The notes beneath the pieces are model-generated. The model made no database searches and was not told the DNA's origin. It saw only the letters and a program-made list of their open reading frames with translations. The translations under genes and the position numbers were made by a program. DNA of 64,000 nucleotides from Candidatus Accumulibacter conexus (GTDB lineage: Bacteria > Pseudomonadota > Gammaproteobacteria > Burkholderiales > Rhodocyclaceae), in NCBI GenBank assembly GCA_017592775.1, contig JAGFNJ010000013.1:1-64000 (forward strand), written 5' to 3'. Positions 52,762 to 62,414 of this stretch are shown one piece after another (positions within the stretch are counted from its first letter, which is position 1; each line of letters opens with the position of its first letter).

Positions 52762-54150
52762 TCACCCCTTCAGCACCTGCTCGAGGACATGCACGTCGTG
52801 GTTCAGCGCCTCATCCTTGAGGCGCAACTGATCGATGGTGCGCACCGCGTGCAGCACGGTCGTGTGGTCGCGGCCGCCAAAGTGCTCGCCGATCGATGGA
52901 TAGCTCTGCGACGTCAGGTTCTTTGCCAGCCACATGGCGATCTGCCGTGGTCGGACGACGACGCGGGTTCGCTTCTTGGAGAACAGGTCGGCCACCTTGA
53001 TCTTGAAGTATTCTGCCACCGTCTTCTGGATTCCCTCGACCGTGATCTGCCTGTTGACCGAGCCGATCACATCCTTCAGCGCCTCCTTGGCGAGATCGAG
53101 GGCAATCTGCTGACCGTGGAAGGCCGAGTAGGCAAGCACCTTCTTCAGGGCGCCCTCCAGTTCGCGAACGTTCGACCGCAGGTGCTTGGCGATGTAGAAA
53201 GCAACTTCGTCGTCCAGGGCAACCTGTTCCTGTTCCGCCTTCTTTTTCAGGATGGCGACGCGCATCTCGGTTTCCGGTGGTTCGATCTGCACCGTCAGTC
53301 CCCAGTCGAAACGCGTCACGAGGCGATCCTCGAGGCCGGAAATGTTCTTCGGGTAGGTGTCACAACTGATCACGATCTGCTTTTTCGACTCGCTCAACGC
53401 ATTGAAGACGTAGAAGAACTCCTCCTGCGTCCGGTTCTTGCCGTTGAAAAACTGAACATCGTCGAGCAGCAGGACGTCGAGCGAACGGTAGTAGCGCTTG
53501 AAGACATCAAAGGACTTCTGTTGATAGGCGCGGACGACGTCGGAGTAGTAGTCCTCGGCGTGCACGTAGCGCAACACCTTGTCCGGCCGCTGCTCCAGGA
53601 TCGCGTTGCCGATCGCGTGGATCAGGTGGGTCTTGCCGAGCCCGGCACCGCCGTAGATGAACAACGGGTTGTAGCTGGCTTCACCCGGCTGGTCGGCAAC
53701 GCGGTGGGCGGCAGCCCGGGCAAGGTCGTTGGCCTTGCCGACCACCAGGTTGTCAAAGGTGAAGCCGGCAATCAGCCGCGTCTTCTCGTAGCCGGAGCGC
53801 TCCCGGTCGGTACTCCTGGTCGCGCTCGCAGTGGCGGCGGCGACCGCTGGCGCCGTCCTTCCCCTGCCAGCGGCAGCGGGCGCGGGTTCGGCACTTGCTG
53901 CCGGTCGCTCGGCCAGACTCAGGGTGATGATCACCGGCAGCGCAAAATACTCGCTTCCCAGCGCCTCGATGCGTGCCAGATAGCGCTCCTTGACCCACTT
54001 GAGGATGAATCCGTTCGGTGCCAGCAAGCGCAGACCGTGCGTCAAGTCGTCCTCCCCTTCGAGACGAAGCGGACGGATCCAGGTGTTGAACTGCTGAGGT
54101 GGTAGTTCCTGCTCGAACTGGCTCAGACAGGAGGACCAGAAACTACTCAT
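52762..54150 (-). CDS. dnaA: Chromosomal replication initiator protein DnaA
   Basis: This AAA+ initiator binds DnaA boxes and melts the origin. In 462 residues it has domain I (MSSFWSSCLSQFEQELPPQQFNTWIRPL), a short Ala/Pro-rich domain II (residues about 85-115), domain III with Walker A GGAGLGKTHLIHAIGN near 165 and LLLDDVQFFNGK, and domain IV with GGRDHTTVLHAVRTI as the box-binding signature. It starts the leftward dnaA-dnaN-gyrB row; rpmH is divergent across 315 bases. Confidence 0.98.
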   Translation of the reverse strand: MSSFWSSCLSQFEQELPPQQFNTWIRPLRLEGEDDLTHGLRLLAPNGFILKWVKERYLARIEALGSEYFALPVIITLSLAERPAASAEPAPAAAGRGRTAPAVAAATASATRSTDRERSGYEKTRLIAGFTFDNLVVGKANDLARAAAHRVADQPGEASYNPLFIYGGAGLGKTHLIHAIGNAILEQRPDKVLRYVHAEDYYSDVVRAYQQKSFDVFKRYYRSLDVLLLDDVQFFNGKNRTQEEFFYVFNALSESKKQIVISCDTYPKNISGLEDRLVTRFDWGLTVQIEPPETEMRVAILKKKAEQEQVALDDEVAFYIAKHLRSNVRELEGALKKVLAYSAFHGQQIALDLAKEALKDVIGSVNRQITVEGIQKTVAEYFKIKVADLFSKKRTRVVVRPRQIAMWLAKNLTSQSYPSIGEHFGGRDHTTVLHAVRTIDQLRLKDEALNHDVHVLEQVLKG

Positions 54151-54368
54151 CGGCGATCATGGTCGCAACGTCCGGTTGCCAGCCGAAATCCCGGCCCGCT
54201 GCGACAAAAAGTGGCTTTGTCCTTGAAATCAGAAGCATGGCTAAAGTTGCCCGGGATGGTTGGCGGCCACGACAGCGCTTTTCCGGGCGATGCCGGCCTT
54301 CCCCCGATGGCCCGCTGCCGCTCCTGTCAGAACCCGCAAGACGCAAATTCTAACCCGTCGCGACGAAG

Positions 54369-54377
54369 TTATCCACA
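54369..54377 (+). promoter_or_regulatory. Perfect DnaA box
   Basis: TTATCCACA, exactly the high-affinity DnaA consensus, lies upstream of the rpmH promoter in the dnaA-rpmH gap. Confidence 0.8.
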
Positions 54378-54397
54378 GCTCCGAAAAAAATATGGCC

Positions 54398-54427
54398 TTG
54401 ACAAGGCTTGCCGCTAAGCTGTCTAAT
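54398..54427 (+). promoter_or_regulatory. Predicted promoter of the rpmH operon
   Basis: A perfect TTGACA is followed after 18 bases by TCTAAT. The -10 lies 38 bases before the rpmH start and is followed by a C/T run (CCCCCCTTTTTT). The DnaA box sits about 20 bases upstream of the -35. Confidence 0.75.
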
Positions 54428-54465
54428 CCCCCCTTTTTTCCAGCTTTGAGTTCAAGGGTTTAGCC

Positions 54466-54600
54466 ATGAAACGTACCTATCAGCCGTCAGTCGTTCGCCG
54501 CAAGCGGACACATGGCTTTCTCGTCCGCATGTCCACCCGTGGTGGCCGCGGAGTGATCCGTGCCCGCCGTGCCAAGGGTCGTCATCGTCTTGGCGTTTGA
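54466..54600 (+). CDS. rpmH: 50S ribosomal protein L34
   Basis: This 44-residue, very basic protein of the large subunit starts [20 protein letters not shown] and ends GRHRLGV, both invariant in L34. Its stop overlaps the TTG start of rnpA. Order rpmH-rnpA-yidD-yidC-mnmE is the standard origin cluster. Confidence 0.98.
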   Translation: MKRTYQPSVVRRKRTHGFLVRMSTRGGRGVIRARRAKGRHRLGV

Positions 54601-54986
54601 GCTCAGCCTCTGACGCTGCGAGCGACCCGCAACCACGCCCGGCAGCCTTTCCCAAGCAGTATCGCCTGCTCCGGAAGGATGAGTACGGAGCGGTCTTTGC
54701 TTTCCGGAGGGCGCTGAGAAGCCGCCATTTCCTGCTACATTATCGGCCGCACGAGGCTGCGGGAGCGCGGCTCGGGCTGGTCGTGGCCAAGCGTTTCGTG
54801 CGCCGTTCGGTGGACCGGAATCTGTTGCGGCGACTGGCAAGGGAGGAATTCCGACTGCTGCGTGCCGACCTGAGTTCCAGCGACCTCGTGCTGCGGCTGG
54901 CGGTCAAGCCATCGGCCCTTGACCGGCAAGCCATGGCAGAGGAAATCCGCCGCTTGCTGCGCAAGCTCATTTCACCCCAACCATGA
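54597..54986 (+). CDS. rnpA: Ribonuclease P protein component
   Basis: This 129-residue protein cofactor of RNase P helps process the 5' ends of tRNA precursors. The RNR-type motif is [26 protein letters not shown] (residues about 59-84), preceded by [23 protein letters not shown]. The start is a TTG overlapping the rpmH stop; no ATG is available in the N-terminal part. The short Ser/Ala/Pro-rich leader before FPKQYRLL may not be translated. Confidence 0.92.
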   Translation: MSSASDAASDPQPRPAAFPKQYRLLRKDEYGAVFAFRRALRSRHFLLHYRPHEAAGARLGLVVAKRFVRRSVDRNLLRRLAREEFRLLRADLSSSDLVLRLAVKPSALDRQAMAEEIRRLLRKLISPQP

Positions 54987-54990
54987 GCCG

Positions 54991-55200
54991 ATGAAACATC
55001 TTCTACTTGCGCTGATAGGCTTCTACCGTTACGCGGTGAGTCCGATGCTGGGTCAACGTTGCCGTTTCTTCCCCAGTTGTTCGCAGTACGCAGCAGAGGC
55101 GCTGGAGCGCCATGGCGCCTGCCGCGGAACGAGCCTTGCCGTTCGCCGGCTCGGCCGCTGCCATCCCTGGAATCCGGGCGGCTTCGACCCCGTACCCTGA
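54991..55200 (+). CDS. yidD: Membrane protein insertion efficiency factor YidD
   Basis: This 69-residue membrane-associated helper of YidC has an N-terminal hydrophobic helix ([19 protein letters not shown]) and the conserved cysteine/proline pattern [20 protein letters not shown]...[18 protein letters not shown]. Length suits the family (70-90). It lies four bases after rnpA and 26 before yidC. Confidence 0.95.
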   Translation: MKHLLLALIGFYRYAVSPMLGQRCRFFPSCSQYAAEALERHGACRGTSLAVRRLGRCHPWNPGGFDPVP

Positions 55201-55226
55201 CCAACGACTGAATACTCTAGGTTTTC

Positions 55227-56909
55227 ATGGACAACCGACGCCTCCTGCTGCTGCTCATATTTTCCTTCTCGATGGTCATGCTGTGGGATGCCTGGCAGAA
55301 GTACAACCAGCCGAAGGCGCCGCCCGTGGCTGCTGCGGGAATGGCAGAAGCACCCGCCCCGAAACCGAGCAGCAGCCTGCACGCGCCGCTGCCGGCGGCG
55401 CCCGCGGCGGTGGCTGCCCCTGTACCGGAAAAAGCCGACACGGTCACCATCGGTACCGACCTCTTCAAGGCCGAGATCTCCCGCCAGGGCGGCGACATCG
55501 TCCGTCTCGAGCTGAAGGATTACCGTGACAGCGTCAGGAAGGACAAGGACTTCACCCTCTTCGAGCCGAAGCATCAGTATTACGCGCAGAGTGGCCTGAT
55601 CGGCGACGGCCTGCCAAACCACAAGACCGTGTTCACGGTCGCTCCGGGCAATCGGGAGCTGGCCAGCGACGACAAGAGCCTGGTTCTGCGCCTCGAAGCG
55701 GTAGGTACCAACGGGGTTCGGGTCGCCAAGATCTACACCTTCAGCCGTGGCAGCTATCTGATCGGGGTGACGCACGAGATCAGCAACGGCAGCGACAAGG
55801 AGCTGCTGGCGCACGCCTACTATCAGTTGCAGCGCGACGTCAAGGCGCCCGACGGCGAGAGTTACATGGTCTCCACCTTCACCGGTCCGGCGGTGTTCAC
55901 CGATCAGGAGAAGTTCCAGAAGGTCAACTTCGCCGACATCGAGGCTGGCAACGCCAAGTTCGCGAACAAGGCCGACAACGGCTGGATCGCGATGATCCAG
56001 CACTACTTCGTCGCCGCCTGGATTCCCGAGCCGGGTCTGCCGCGCGAGTTCTACATGCGCAAGCTGGAGAGCAGCCAGAATCCGGCGGTTGCCGCTGGAG
56101 TCATCGTTCCAGTGCCGCTGGCCGCGCCCGGGGCAACGGTGTCGCTGGCGGTACCGATCTTCGCCGGACCACAGATCCAGTCGACGCTGGAGCAACTGGC
56201 AAAGCCGCAGGCCGAGGGTGGCATCGGTGCCCAGGGTCTGCCGCTGGTCGTCGACTACGGCTGGCTGACGGTCATCGCCGCGCCGATCTTCTGGTGTCTC
56301 GAAGCGATCTACAAGCTGGTCGGCAACTGGGGCTGGGCCATCGTCCTGTTGACCGTGGCCATCAAGCTGCTGTTCTTCCCGCTGTCGGCGGCCAGCTACA
56401 AGTCGATGGCGAAGATGAAGACGGTGACGCCACGGCTGATGCAGCTCAAGGAGCGCTACGGTGACGATCGCCAGAAGCTCAACCAGGAGATGATGGCGCT
56501 CTACAAGCGCGAGAAGATCAACCCGCTCGGCGGCTGCCTGCCGATTCTGGTCCAGATTCCGGTCTTCATCGCCCTCTACTGGGCCCTTCTCGGTGCCGTC
56601 GAAATCCGCGACGCGCCCTGGATCCTCTGGATCAAGGACCTCTCGGCGCAGGACCCGTACTACATCCTGCCGTTGATCATGATGGGCACCATGCTCATCC
56701 AGACCAAGCTCAATCCGACGCCGCCAGACCCGATCCAAGCGAAGGTCATGCTGATGATGCCGTTCATCTTCGGCGTCATGTTCTTCTTCTTCCCCGCCGG
56801 GCTGGTGCTCTACTGGGTGGTCAACAACATCCTGTCGATTGCCCAGCAATGGCAGATCACGAGGATGATCGAAAGTGGCGGAAAGGCCGCCAACGACAGC
56901 AAGGCCTGA
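55227..56909 (+). CDS. yidC: Membrane protein insertase YidC
   Basis: This 560-residue inner-membrane insertase works with or without Sec. It has an N-terminal anchor ([19 protein letters not shown]), a Pro/Ala linker, a large periplasmic beta domain (about 75-340) and a C-terminal 60KD_IMP domain with five membrane segments. The hydrophilic-groove arginine area is [40 protein letters not shown], followed by [26 protein letters not shown]. Length is typical for Gram-negative YidC. It overlaps the start of mnmE by 35 bases. Confidence 0.97.
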   Translation: MDNRRLLLLLIFSFSMVMLWDAWQKYNQPKAPPVAAAGMAEAPAPKPSSSLHAPLPAAPAAVAAPVPEKADTVTIGTDLFKAEISRQGGDIVRLELKDYRDSVRKDKDFTLFEPKHQYYAQSGLIGDGLPNHKTVFTVAPGNRELASDDKSLVLRLEAVGTNGVRVAKIYTFSRGSYLIGVTHEISNGSDKELLAHAYYQLQRDVKAPDGESYMVSTFTGPAVFTDQEKFQKVNFADIEAGNAKFANKADNGWIAMIQHYFVAAWIPEPGLPREFYMRKLESSQNPAVAAGVIVPVPLAAPGATVSLAVPIFAGPQIQSTLEQLAKPQAEGGIGAQGLPLVVDYGWLTVIAAPIFWCLEAIYKLVGNWGWAIVLLTVAIKLLFFPLSAASYKSMAKMKTVTPRLMQLKERYGDDRQKLNQEMMALYKREKINPLGGCLPILVQIPVFIALYWALLGAVEIRDAPWILWIKDLSAQDPYYILPLIMMGTMLIQTKLNPTPPDPIQAKVMLMMPFIFGVMFFFFPAGLVLYWVVNNILSIAQQWQITRMIESGGKAANDSKA

Positions 56910-58251
56910 AACGGCACAAGCCAGTGACACCATAGCCGCCATCGCGACCGCCAGCGGTCGCGGCGGCATCGGGGTGATTCGGGTTTCTGGTGCCGGGCTG
57001 CTGGATCTTGCCCAACGCCTCAGCGGCAAGCGACCAACGCCACGGCATGCCACCCGCGCAGACTTCCTGGCAGCCGACGGCACGGTGATCGATAGCGGCC
57101 TGTTGCTCCACTTTCCAGCGCCGCATTCCTTCACTGCCGAGGATGTCCTCGAGCTGCAGGGGCATGGCGGCCCGGTCGTTCTGCAGATGCTTCTCGCCCG
57201 CTGTCTGGAACTCGGAGCCCGCCTCGCCGAGCCGGGCGAGTTCAGCCGCCGCGCCTACCTCAACGGCAAGATCGACCTAGCGCAGGCCGAGGCCGTCGTC
57301 GATCTGATCGACGCATCGACCGCCGCCGCGGCGCGCAGCGCGGTTCGCTCACTGCAGGGGGATTTCTCGCGCGAGGTCGGCCAGCTGCGCGCGCAGCTCG
57401 TCGAGCTGCGCGCCCTCGTTGAGGCAACACTCGATTTTCCCGACGAGGAGATCGACTTTCTCGAGGCCGCCGATGCCAGTGGGCGCCTGACGCGCCTGCA
57501 GGCGCGCCTGCTGCAGGTCTTCGAGCGCGCCCGGCAGGGCCGGCTGCTGCAGGGTGGTCTGCACGTCGTTCTCGCCGGCCAGCCGAACGTCGGCAAGTCG
57601 AGCCTGCTCAACCGCCTCGCCGGCGACGATCTGGCGATCGTCACCGCCATACCGGGAACCACCCGCGACCTCGTTCGCGGCACCCTGCAGCTCGAAGGAA
57701 TTCCGCTGCACGTCATCGACACGGCCGGGCTGCGCGCGACCGAAGACCAGATCGAGAAGATCGGCATCGAACGGACCTGGCGCGAGATCGAGCGCGCCGA
57801 TGTCGTTCTCCTGCTGGCCGATGCGCGCCTTGGCGTTGGCGCCTCCGAGCGCGAGATCCTCGCCCGGTTACCAACCCATCCGACGCGGGTGACCGTGCTC
57901 AACAAGATTGACCTCATTCCCGCCCGCGCCGAGCGCCGACAGGAAGACGACAGCGTCATCATCTCGCTCTCTGCCCACTCCGGCGAAGGCGTCGAATTGC
58001 TGCGCGAGGAGTTGTTGCGAATCGTCGGCTGGCAGCCAGCCGAGGACGTCTTCATAGCCCGCGAGCGTCACCTGCAGGCGCTTGCGAACACCCGCGAGCA
58101 TATCGCCACGGCGCAGGCGCAAATGCCGCAGCTCGAACTCCTTGCCGAGGAACTGCGTCTGGCGCAGCGAGCGCTGGGAAGCATCACCGGCGAGTTCAGC
58201 AGTGACGACCTTCTCGGCGAAATATTCGGTCGCTTCTGCATCGGCAAATAG
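56875..58251 (+). CDS. mnmE: tRNA uridine-5-carboxymethylaminomethyl(34) synthesis GTPase MnmE
   Basis: This 458-residue tetrahydrofolate-binding G protein works with MnmG on tRNA wobble uridines. It has an N-terminal folate domain ([22 protein letters not shown]), helical parts, an embedded G domain with [17 protein letters not shown] near 225, PGTTRD and [23 protein letters not shown], and the invariant C-terminal FCIGK. The start is a GTG inside yidC, because the family sequence begins right after it and no ATG fits. MnmG (gidA) is not in the window. Confidence 0.96.
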   Translation: MAERPPTTARPETAQASDTIAAIATASGRGGIGVIRVSGAGLLDLAQRLSGKRPTPRHATRADFLAADGTVIDSGLLLHFPAPHSFTAEDVLELQGHGGPVVLQMLLARCLELGARLAEPGEFSRRAYLNGKIDLAQAEAVVDLIDASTAAAARSAVRSLQGDFSREVGQLRAQLVELRALVEATLDFPDEEIDFLEAADASGRLTRLQARLLQVFERARQGRLLQGGLHVVLAGQPNVGKSSLLNRLAGDDLAIVTAIPGTTRDLVRGTLQLEGIPLHVIDTAGLRATEDQIEKIGIERTWREIERADVVLLLADARLGVGASEREILARLPTHPTRVTVLNKIDLIPARAERRQEDDSVIISLSAHSGEGVELLREELLRIVGWQPAEDVFIARERHLQALANTREHIATAQAQMPQLELLAEELRLAQRALGSITGEFSSDDLLGEIFGRFCIGK

Positions 58252-58291
58252 CGAGCTGTCGGGCATGCCCAGAACTCTTCCGCCAGCGCCG

Positions 58292-59332
58292 CTAGCTTCC
58301 GCAGCCGGGCGAGGAGGAGCGCGCGACCCGCCAGCAGCGGGGTGTGACGCCACTCCAGCGGGAGAACGCCCGGCTGAAGGCGCTGGCATCGGCGTAAGCG
58401 AGCGCTGCGGCGATTTCACTCAGCGTCATTGTGGAATCATCGAGCATCTGCCGGGCGATCTCGAAGCGCACCTCGTCGGAGAGTTGCTGGAAGGTCGTTC
58501 CGCAGGCCCGCAGGTGCCGGTTCAGGGTACGAACATGCATCGAGAACAGGGCCGCGACCTGGCCCGCCGCAGCCCCGTGCGTCAGCAGCGCAGTCCGCAG
58601 CACGCGTTGCACCTGGTGCGCGAAGTCACCCGCGGTTCTTGCCTCGAGTTCGTCGATCTGCTTCTGCAGCAGGCGCCGCAACTCGGGGTCCGCTGCCGCC
58701 AGCGGGCGTGTCAGCCACTCGGCGGGGAAAAGCAGTGCGTTCTGCTCGGCGTCAAAGCGCAGTGGCGACTGGAAGAAGCGGCGAAACGGGCCGATGTCGG
58801 GCGGCTCCCGGTGGGCAAAGAGAACCTCGCTGGCTTGCCAGCCGGGCCCACACAGGCGGCGCATGATGTTGAAAGCGACGGCAATGGCGCCGTCGGCGAT
58901 CTGCTCGGCCGCCTCGACAGCTGGCTGGTAAATGGCGTAGCCGAAGAGCGCCGAGTTTCCGTTGATCACCAGCGTCGGCACTGCGCCGCGGTCGTGGAGG
59001 TGCAGATAGCGAACCAGTGTGCGCAGGGCGGTCGCGACGTCCGGCGAGTGTTGCACGAGGAATCCGACCAGACCGAGCGACGCAGGACCGCCCTGCTGAC
59101 CAACCAGGAGGCCGAAATGGCTGCAGCCGGTCCTGGCGACACAGAGCGCAACCAGACGGCCCAGGCTGACGAAGGGAATCATGTTGTCGGAGTCATCGAA
59201 AAGGCTCGGGCTGATCCCGGCCTCGGCGAGCAGCTCCGCCGGGTCGACGCCGTGGTCGCGCAGCACCGCAGGAATCGTTGCCGCCCCACCAATGCGAATG
59301 ACCGCCTCGCCAAACGCTCTCTTCGCTCGCAA
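58292..59332 (-). CDS. AraC-family transcriptional regulator
   Basis: This 346-residue regulator has an N-terminal ligand-type domain of the arabinose-binding AraC N-terminal kind (IPAVLRDHGVDPAELLAEAGI...GCSHFGLLVGQQGG) and two C-terminal helix-turn-helix motifs (GQVAALFSMHVRTLNRHLRACGTTFQQL and TLSEIAAALAYADASAFSRAFSRWSGVTP). The start was placed at a TTG seven bases behind GGGAG, since family sequence begins there; the frame stays open far upstream, antisense to the sulfatase gene. It is divergent from the sulfatase gene across about 490 bases and may control it (positional inference). A 9-bp palindrome lies about 90 bases before the start. Confidence 0.85.
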   Translation of the reverse strand: MRAKRAFGEAVIRIGGAATIPAVLRDHGVDPAELLAEAGISPSLFDDSDNMIPFVSLGRLVALCVARTGCSHFGLLVGQQGGPASLGLVGFLVQHSPDVATALRTLVRYLHLHDRGAVPTLVINGNSALFGYAIYQPAVEAAEQIADGAIAVAFNIMRRLCGPGWQASEVLFAHREPPDIGPFRRFFQSPLRFDAEQNALLFPAEWLTRPLAAADPELRRLLQKQIDELEARTAGDFAHQVQRVLRTALLTHGAAAGQVAALFSMHVRTLNRHLRACGTTFQQLSDEVRFEIARQMLDDSTMTLSEIAAALAYADASAFSRAFSRWSGVTPRCWRVARSSSPGCGS

Positions 59333-59822
59333 CCCTCTGCTCCCGTTTTCGAAAATGGCGCTCTTTCCAGGCTTCCCGCCACCCGGACGCCGGCGTTTTG
59401 TCGTGAATTGTATATCTTCTGTCGCGAATGGTCGCGACAGGCCACCAAAGTGGAAGCATGATGAAGCGCACTCCGAAACCGCGAGGGGGGTTGGGATGCG
59501 TTGGCTTCTGCCAGTCGGCGAACGACGTGGAATGGCTGTTGCCTCTGCGGCAGCCTTTACTTGTCCCGCGATGATCCACCGGCCGGTCAGGCTCCGTAGC
59601 CAGCCCGGCGGCAAGCCAGGACCGTGACTGGCACCAACCGGAGGGAAAGGCAAGGATGGAGACAGGAAAGCGTTTTCACGCATTGCACTGCCGGCGTAAT
59701 GTTCGCTGCCCTCCCTCAGCCTCGCAGCGGTGAAGGTAGCGACGCGCGCTTCACCGGACTGGCCCCCGGCGCCACCTTCCAGTTCCAGTTTCTTGACAAG
59801 CTCTTGTTCCAAGGAGGCTGAC
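59333..59822. other. Regulatory gap between the AraC-type regulator and the sulfatase gene
   Basis: These 490 non-coding bases lie between divergent genes. They hold the CTGTCGCGA palindrome at 59419-59440 with an AT-rich stretch beside it (AATTGTATATC), and just before the sulfatase ATG an almost ideal ribosome-binding site (AAGGAGG). No other structure was recognised. It probably contains both promoters. Confidence 0.5.
59419..59440. repeat. Perfect 9-bp inverted repeat, candidate operator
   Basis: CTGTCGCGA and TCGCGACAG flank a four-base ATGG spacer. It lies about 90 bases before the AraC-type gene, beside an AT-rich segment. A regulator binding site is likely. TGTCGC half-sites are also known for some Pseudomonas AraC-type regulators, but the link is only suggestive. 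Confidence 0.55.
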
Positions 59823-62351
59823 ATGCAATCAGTTTTGCGTTTGCTGGCGTTTGTTGCAGTCGCGGCAACATCTCTCGCCACCAGCGGTTGGGCGCTCGGG
59901 CAGCAGGTCACCGGCACCCTGGGTTCGCCCAGCGCCACCACGACCATCAGCAACAAGCAACTGCCGGCGCCCGATCCGAAGTTTGGCGGCGTCATCAAGA
60001 ACGACGCCCTGCAGTCGAAACCGTGGTGGGCACCGCGAATCGTTCCACCGAAGGGCGCGCCGAACGTGCTGCTGATCATCACAGACGACGCCGGCTTTGG
60101 CGTGCCGAGCACCTTCGGCGGTGTCATCCCGACGCCGACGATGGATCGCATCGCCAACGAGGGCCTGCGCTACAACCGCGTCTTCTCGACCGCGCTCTGC
60201 TCGCCGACGCGCGCCGCGCTGATCACCGGGCGCAACCACCACTCGGTGGGCTTCGGCGTCATCTCCGAGCAGTCGACCGGTTTTCCCGGCTACAACAGCA
60301 TCATCGGCAAGGACAAGGCGACGATTGGCCGCATCCTGCTCGACAACGGCTACAGCACCTCGTGGTTCGGCAAGAACCACAACACGCCGGCCTTCGCCGC
60401 CAGCCAGGTCGGGCCCTTCGACCAGTGGCCGAGCGGCATGGGCTTCGAGTATTTCTACGGCTTCGTCGGCGGTGACGCCAACCAGTGGCAGCCGAACCTG
60501 TTCCGCAACACGACGCAGATCTATCCTTTCGAGGGCAAGCCGGGCTGGAACCTGATCACCGGCATGGCCGACGACGCCATCGACTACATGACGCGGATCC
60601 ACCAGACCGACCCGTCCAAGCCGATCTTCATCAAGTACGCGCCCGGCGCCACGCACGCGCCGCACCACCCGACCAAGGAGTGGGTGGACAAGATCAGCGC
60701 GATGAAGCTGTTTGACGGCGGCTACGAGAAGTTGCGCGAGACGATCTTCGCCAACCAGAAGAAGCTCGGCCTGGTTCCCCAGGATGCGAGGCTGACGCCC
60801 TGGCCCAATGAAATGCTGAAGCCCTGGGACCAGCTCAGCGCCGACGAGAAGAAGCTCTTCATCCGCCAGGTCGAGGTCTTCGCCGCCTATGCCGCCTACA
60901 GCGACTCCGAGATTGGCCGCGTCATCCAGCACTTCCAGGATTTGGGCAAGCTCGACAACACGCTGGTCATCTATATCAACGGCGACAACGGCACCAGCGC
61001 CGAAGGCGGACCGATGGGCACGCCGAACGAAGTCGCGTTCTTCAACGGCGTCGGCGACTTGCCGGCTGACGTGCAGCTGAAGTGGTACGACGTCTGGGGC
61101 ACCGAGCAGACCTACAACCACATGTCGGCTGGCTGGTCGTGGGCCTTCGACACACCGTTCGACTGGTTCAAGCAGAACGCCTCCCGGCTCGGCGGCATCA
61201 ACCAGAACATGGTCGTCTCGTGGCCGGCGCGCATCAAGGACAAGGGGGCCCTGCGCGAACAGTTCGTGCACGTGATCGACGTCGTGCCGACCATCCTCGA
61301 AGCGGCGGGTATCAAGGCGCCGGAGATGGTGGATGGGATCAAGCAGGCGCCGATCGAGGGCACCAGCTTCGTTTACACCTTCGACCCGGCGAATGCCAAG
61401 GTCGCGTCGCGGCACAAGACGCAGTACTTCGAAATGATGGGCCAGTGGGCGCTCTATGACGACGGCTGGCTCCTCAGCACCAAGGTCAACCGCGCACCGT
61501 GGCAGGCCTTCGGGGTGGCCAACCCGGATCCGCTGAACAACCAGCTCTTCCAGCTCTATAACCTGGGCATAGACTTCAACCAGACCAACGACCTCGCCGC
61601 GCAGAACCCGCAGAAGGTCAAGGAGATGCGCCAGAAGTTCCTTGCTGAAGCGAAGAAGTACCAGGTCTTGCCGCTGGATGCGTCGGTGGCGGCCCGGATC
61701 GTCGCACCGCGCCCGAACATCACCGCCGGGCGGACGGAATTTGTCTACACGCGACCGATGGTCGGCCTGCCGCAGGGCGACTCGCCCTTCCTGCTGAACG
61801 CGTCCTACACGATCACTGCCGATATCACCGTGCCGCAAGGCGGTGCCGAGGGCATGATGCTGACCTCGGGCGGACGCTTCGGGGGATACGGCTTCTACTT
61901 GCTCAAGGGCAAGCCGGTGTTCCTGTGGAACCTGGTCGACCTCAAGCGCATCAAGTGGGAAGGCGTCGAGGCGCTTACCCCGGGCCAGCACACGCTGGAG
62001 TTCGATTTCAAGTATGACGGCCTTGGCGTCGGGACGCTGGCGTTCAACAACATGAGCGGCCTCGGCCGGCCTGGCACCGGTGTCCTGAAGGTGGACGGCA
62101 AGGTGGTGCAGACGATCACGATGGAGAAAACGCTGCCGATGATCCTGCAGTGGGACGAGAGCTTTGACATCGGTTCGGACACGCTGACCGGCGTCAACGA
62201 CGCCGACTACAAGCCGCCGTTCGCGCTGACCGCCAAGCTCAACAAGCTGACGATCAAGGTAGACCGGCCGCAGTTGTCGCCGGCGGACATCAAGAAGCTG
62301 GAAGCGGCGACGGCTGAAGCGCAGGACGGCAAGCCGCCGACAGGCAAGTAG
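59823..62351 (+). CDS. Exported arylsulfatase-type sulfatase
   Basis: This 842-residue periplasmic/secreted enzyme hydrolyses sulfate esters. The signal peptide is residues 1-31 (LLAFVAVAATSLATSGWALG). The sulfatase core starts PNVLLIITDDAGFG (metal aspartates) and carries CSPTRAALITGR; Cys126 of CxPxR is the residue converted to formylglycine by a maturase encoded elsewhere. Further metal/sulfate ligands are in HAPHHPTKEW and NGDNGTSAEGG. After about residue 620 comes an extra beta-rich C-terminal domain (NITAGRTEFVYTR to KLTIKVDRPQ), likely substrate-binding. AAGGAGG precedes the ATG. It is divergent from an AraC-type regulator. Confidence 0.93.
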   Translation: MQSVLRLLAFVAVAATSLATSGWALGQQVTGTLGSPSATTTISNKQLPAPDPKFGGVIKNDALQSKPWWAPRIVPPKGAPNVLLIITDDAGFGVPSTFGGVIPTPTMDRIANEGLRYNRVFSTALCSPTRAALITGRNHHSVGFGVISEQSTGFPGYNSIIGKDKATIGRILLDNGYSTSWFGKNHNTPAFAASQVGPFDQWPSGMGFEYFYGFVGGDANQWQPNLFRNTTQIYPFEGKPGWNLITGMADDAIDYMTRIHQTDPSKPIFIKYAPGATHAPHHPTKEWVDKISAMKLFDGGYEKLRETIFANQKKLGLVPQDARLTPWPNEMLKPWDQLSADEKKLFIRQVEVFAAYAAYSDSEIGRVIQHFQDLGKLDNTLVIYINGDNGTSAEGGPMGTPNEVAFFNGVGDLPADVQLKWYDVWGTEQTYNHMSAGWSWAFDTPFDWFKQNASRLGGINQNMVVSWPARIKDKGALREQFVHVIDVVPTILEAAGIKAPEMVDGIKQAPIEGTSFVYTFDPANAKVASRHKTQYFEMMGQWALYDDGWLLSTKVNRAPWQAFGVANPDPLNNQLFQLYNLGIDFNQTNDLAAQNPQKVKEMRQKFLAEAKKYQVLPLDASVAARIVAPRPNITAGRTEFVYTRPMVGLPQGDSPFLLNASYTITADITVPQGGAEGMMLTSGGRFGGYGFYLLKGKPVFLWNLVDLKRIKWEGVEALTPGQHTLEFDFKYDGLGVGTLAFNNMSGLGRPGTGVLKVDGKVVQTITMEKTLPMILQWDESFDIGSDTLTGVNDADYKPPFALTAKLNKLTIKVDRPQLSPADIKKLEAATAEAQDGKPPTGK

Positions 62352-62354
62352 GCG

Positions 62355-62391
62355 AAGCGGCTGGCGTCCCGATGAGGGGCGCCAGCCGCTT
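62355..62391 (+). terminator. Strong stem-loop behind the sulfatase gene
   Basis: AAGCGGCTGGCG pairs perfectly with CGCCAGCCGCTT (12 bp). The inner TCCC and GGGG extend it to 16 pairs (one G-T) around a GATGA loop. CCATTTTGAT follows, a poor T-run. It lies four bases after the stop and 24 before the next start, so it may end most transcripts or shield the sulfatase mRNA. Confidence 0.65.
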
Positions 62392-62414
62392 CCATTTTGA
62401 TCTGGCGGGGAACC

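Larger units (their letters stand above)
54151..54465. other. rpmH-dnaA intergenic region, candidate chromosomal origin
   Basis: These 315 non-coding bases lie between divergent dnaA and rpmH, where coding direction flips (left genes minus, right genes plus). They hold one perfect DnaA box (54369-54377), the A-rich run CGAAAAAAATATGG and the rpmH promoter. I could not find a second good box here, so either the origin is minimal or this is mainly a DnaA-controlled promoter region. Confidence 0.55.

Noticed and set aside
59333-60157. N-terminal extension of the AraC-type regulator frame upstream of the chosen start
   Set aside because: The frame is open but runs through the divergent promoter region and antisense to the sulfatase; family homology starts only at the chosen TTG.
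59829-61991. 720-codon open frame opposite the sulfatase gene
   Set aside because: Same codon-bias effect; no start signal and no recognisable domain, while the sulfatase on the other strand is certain.
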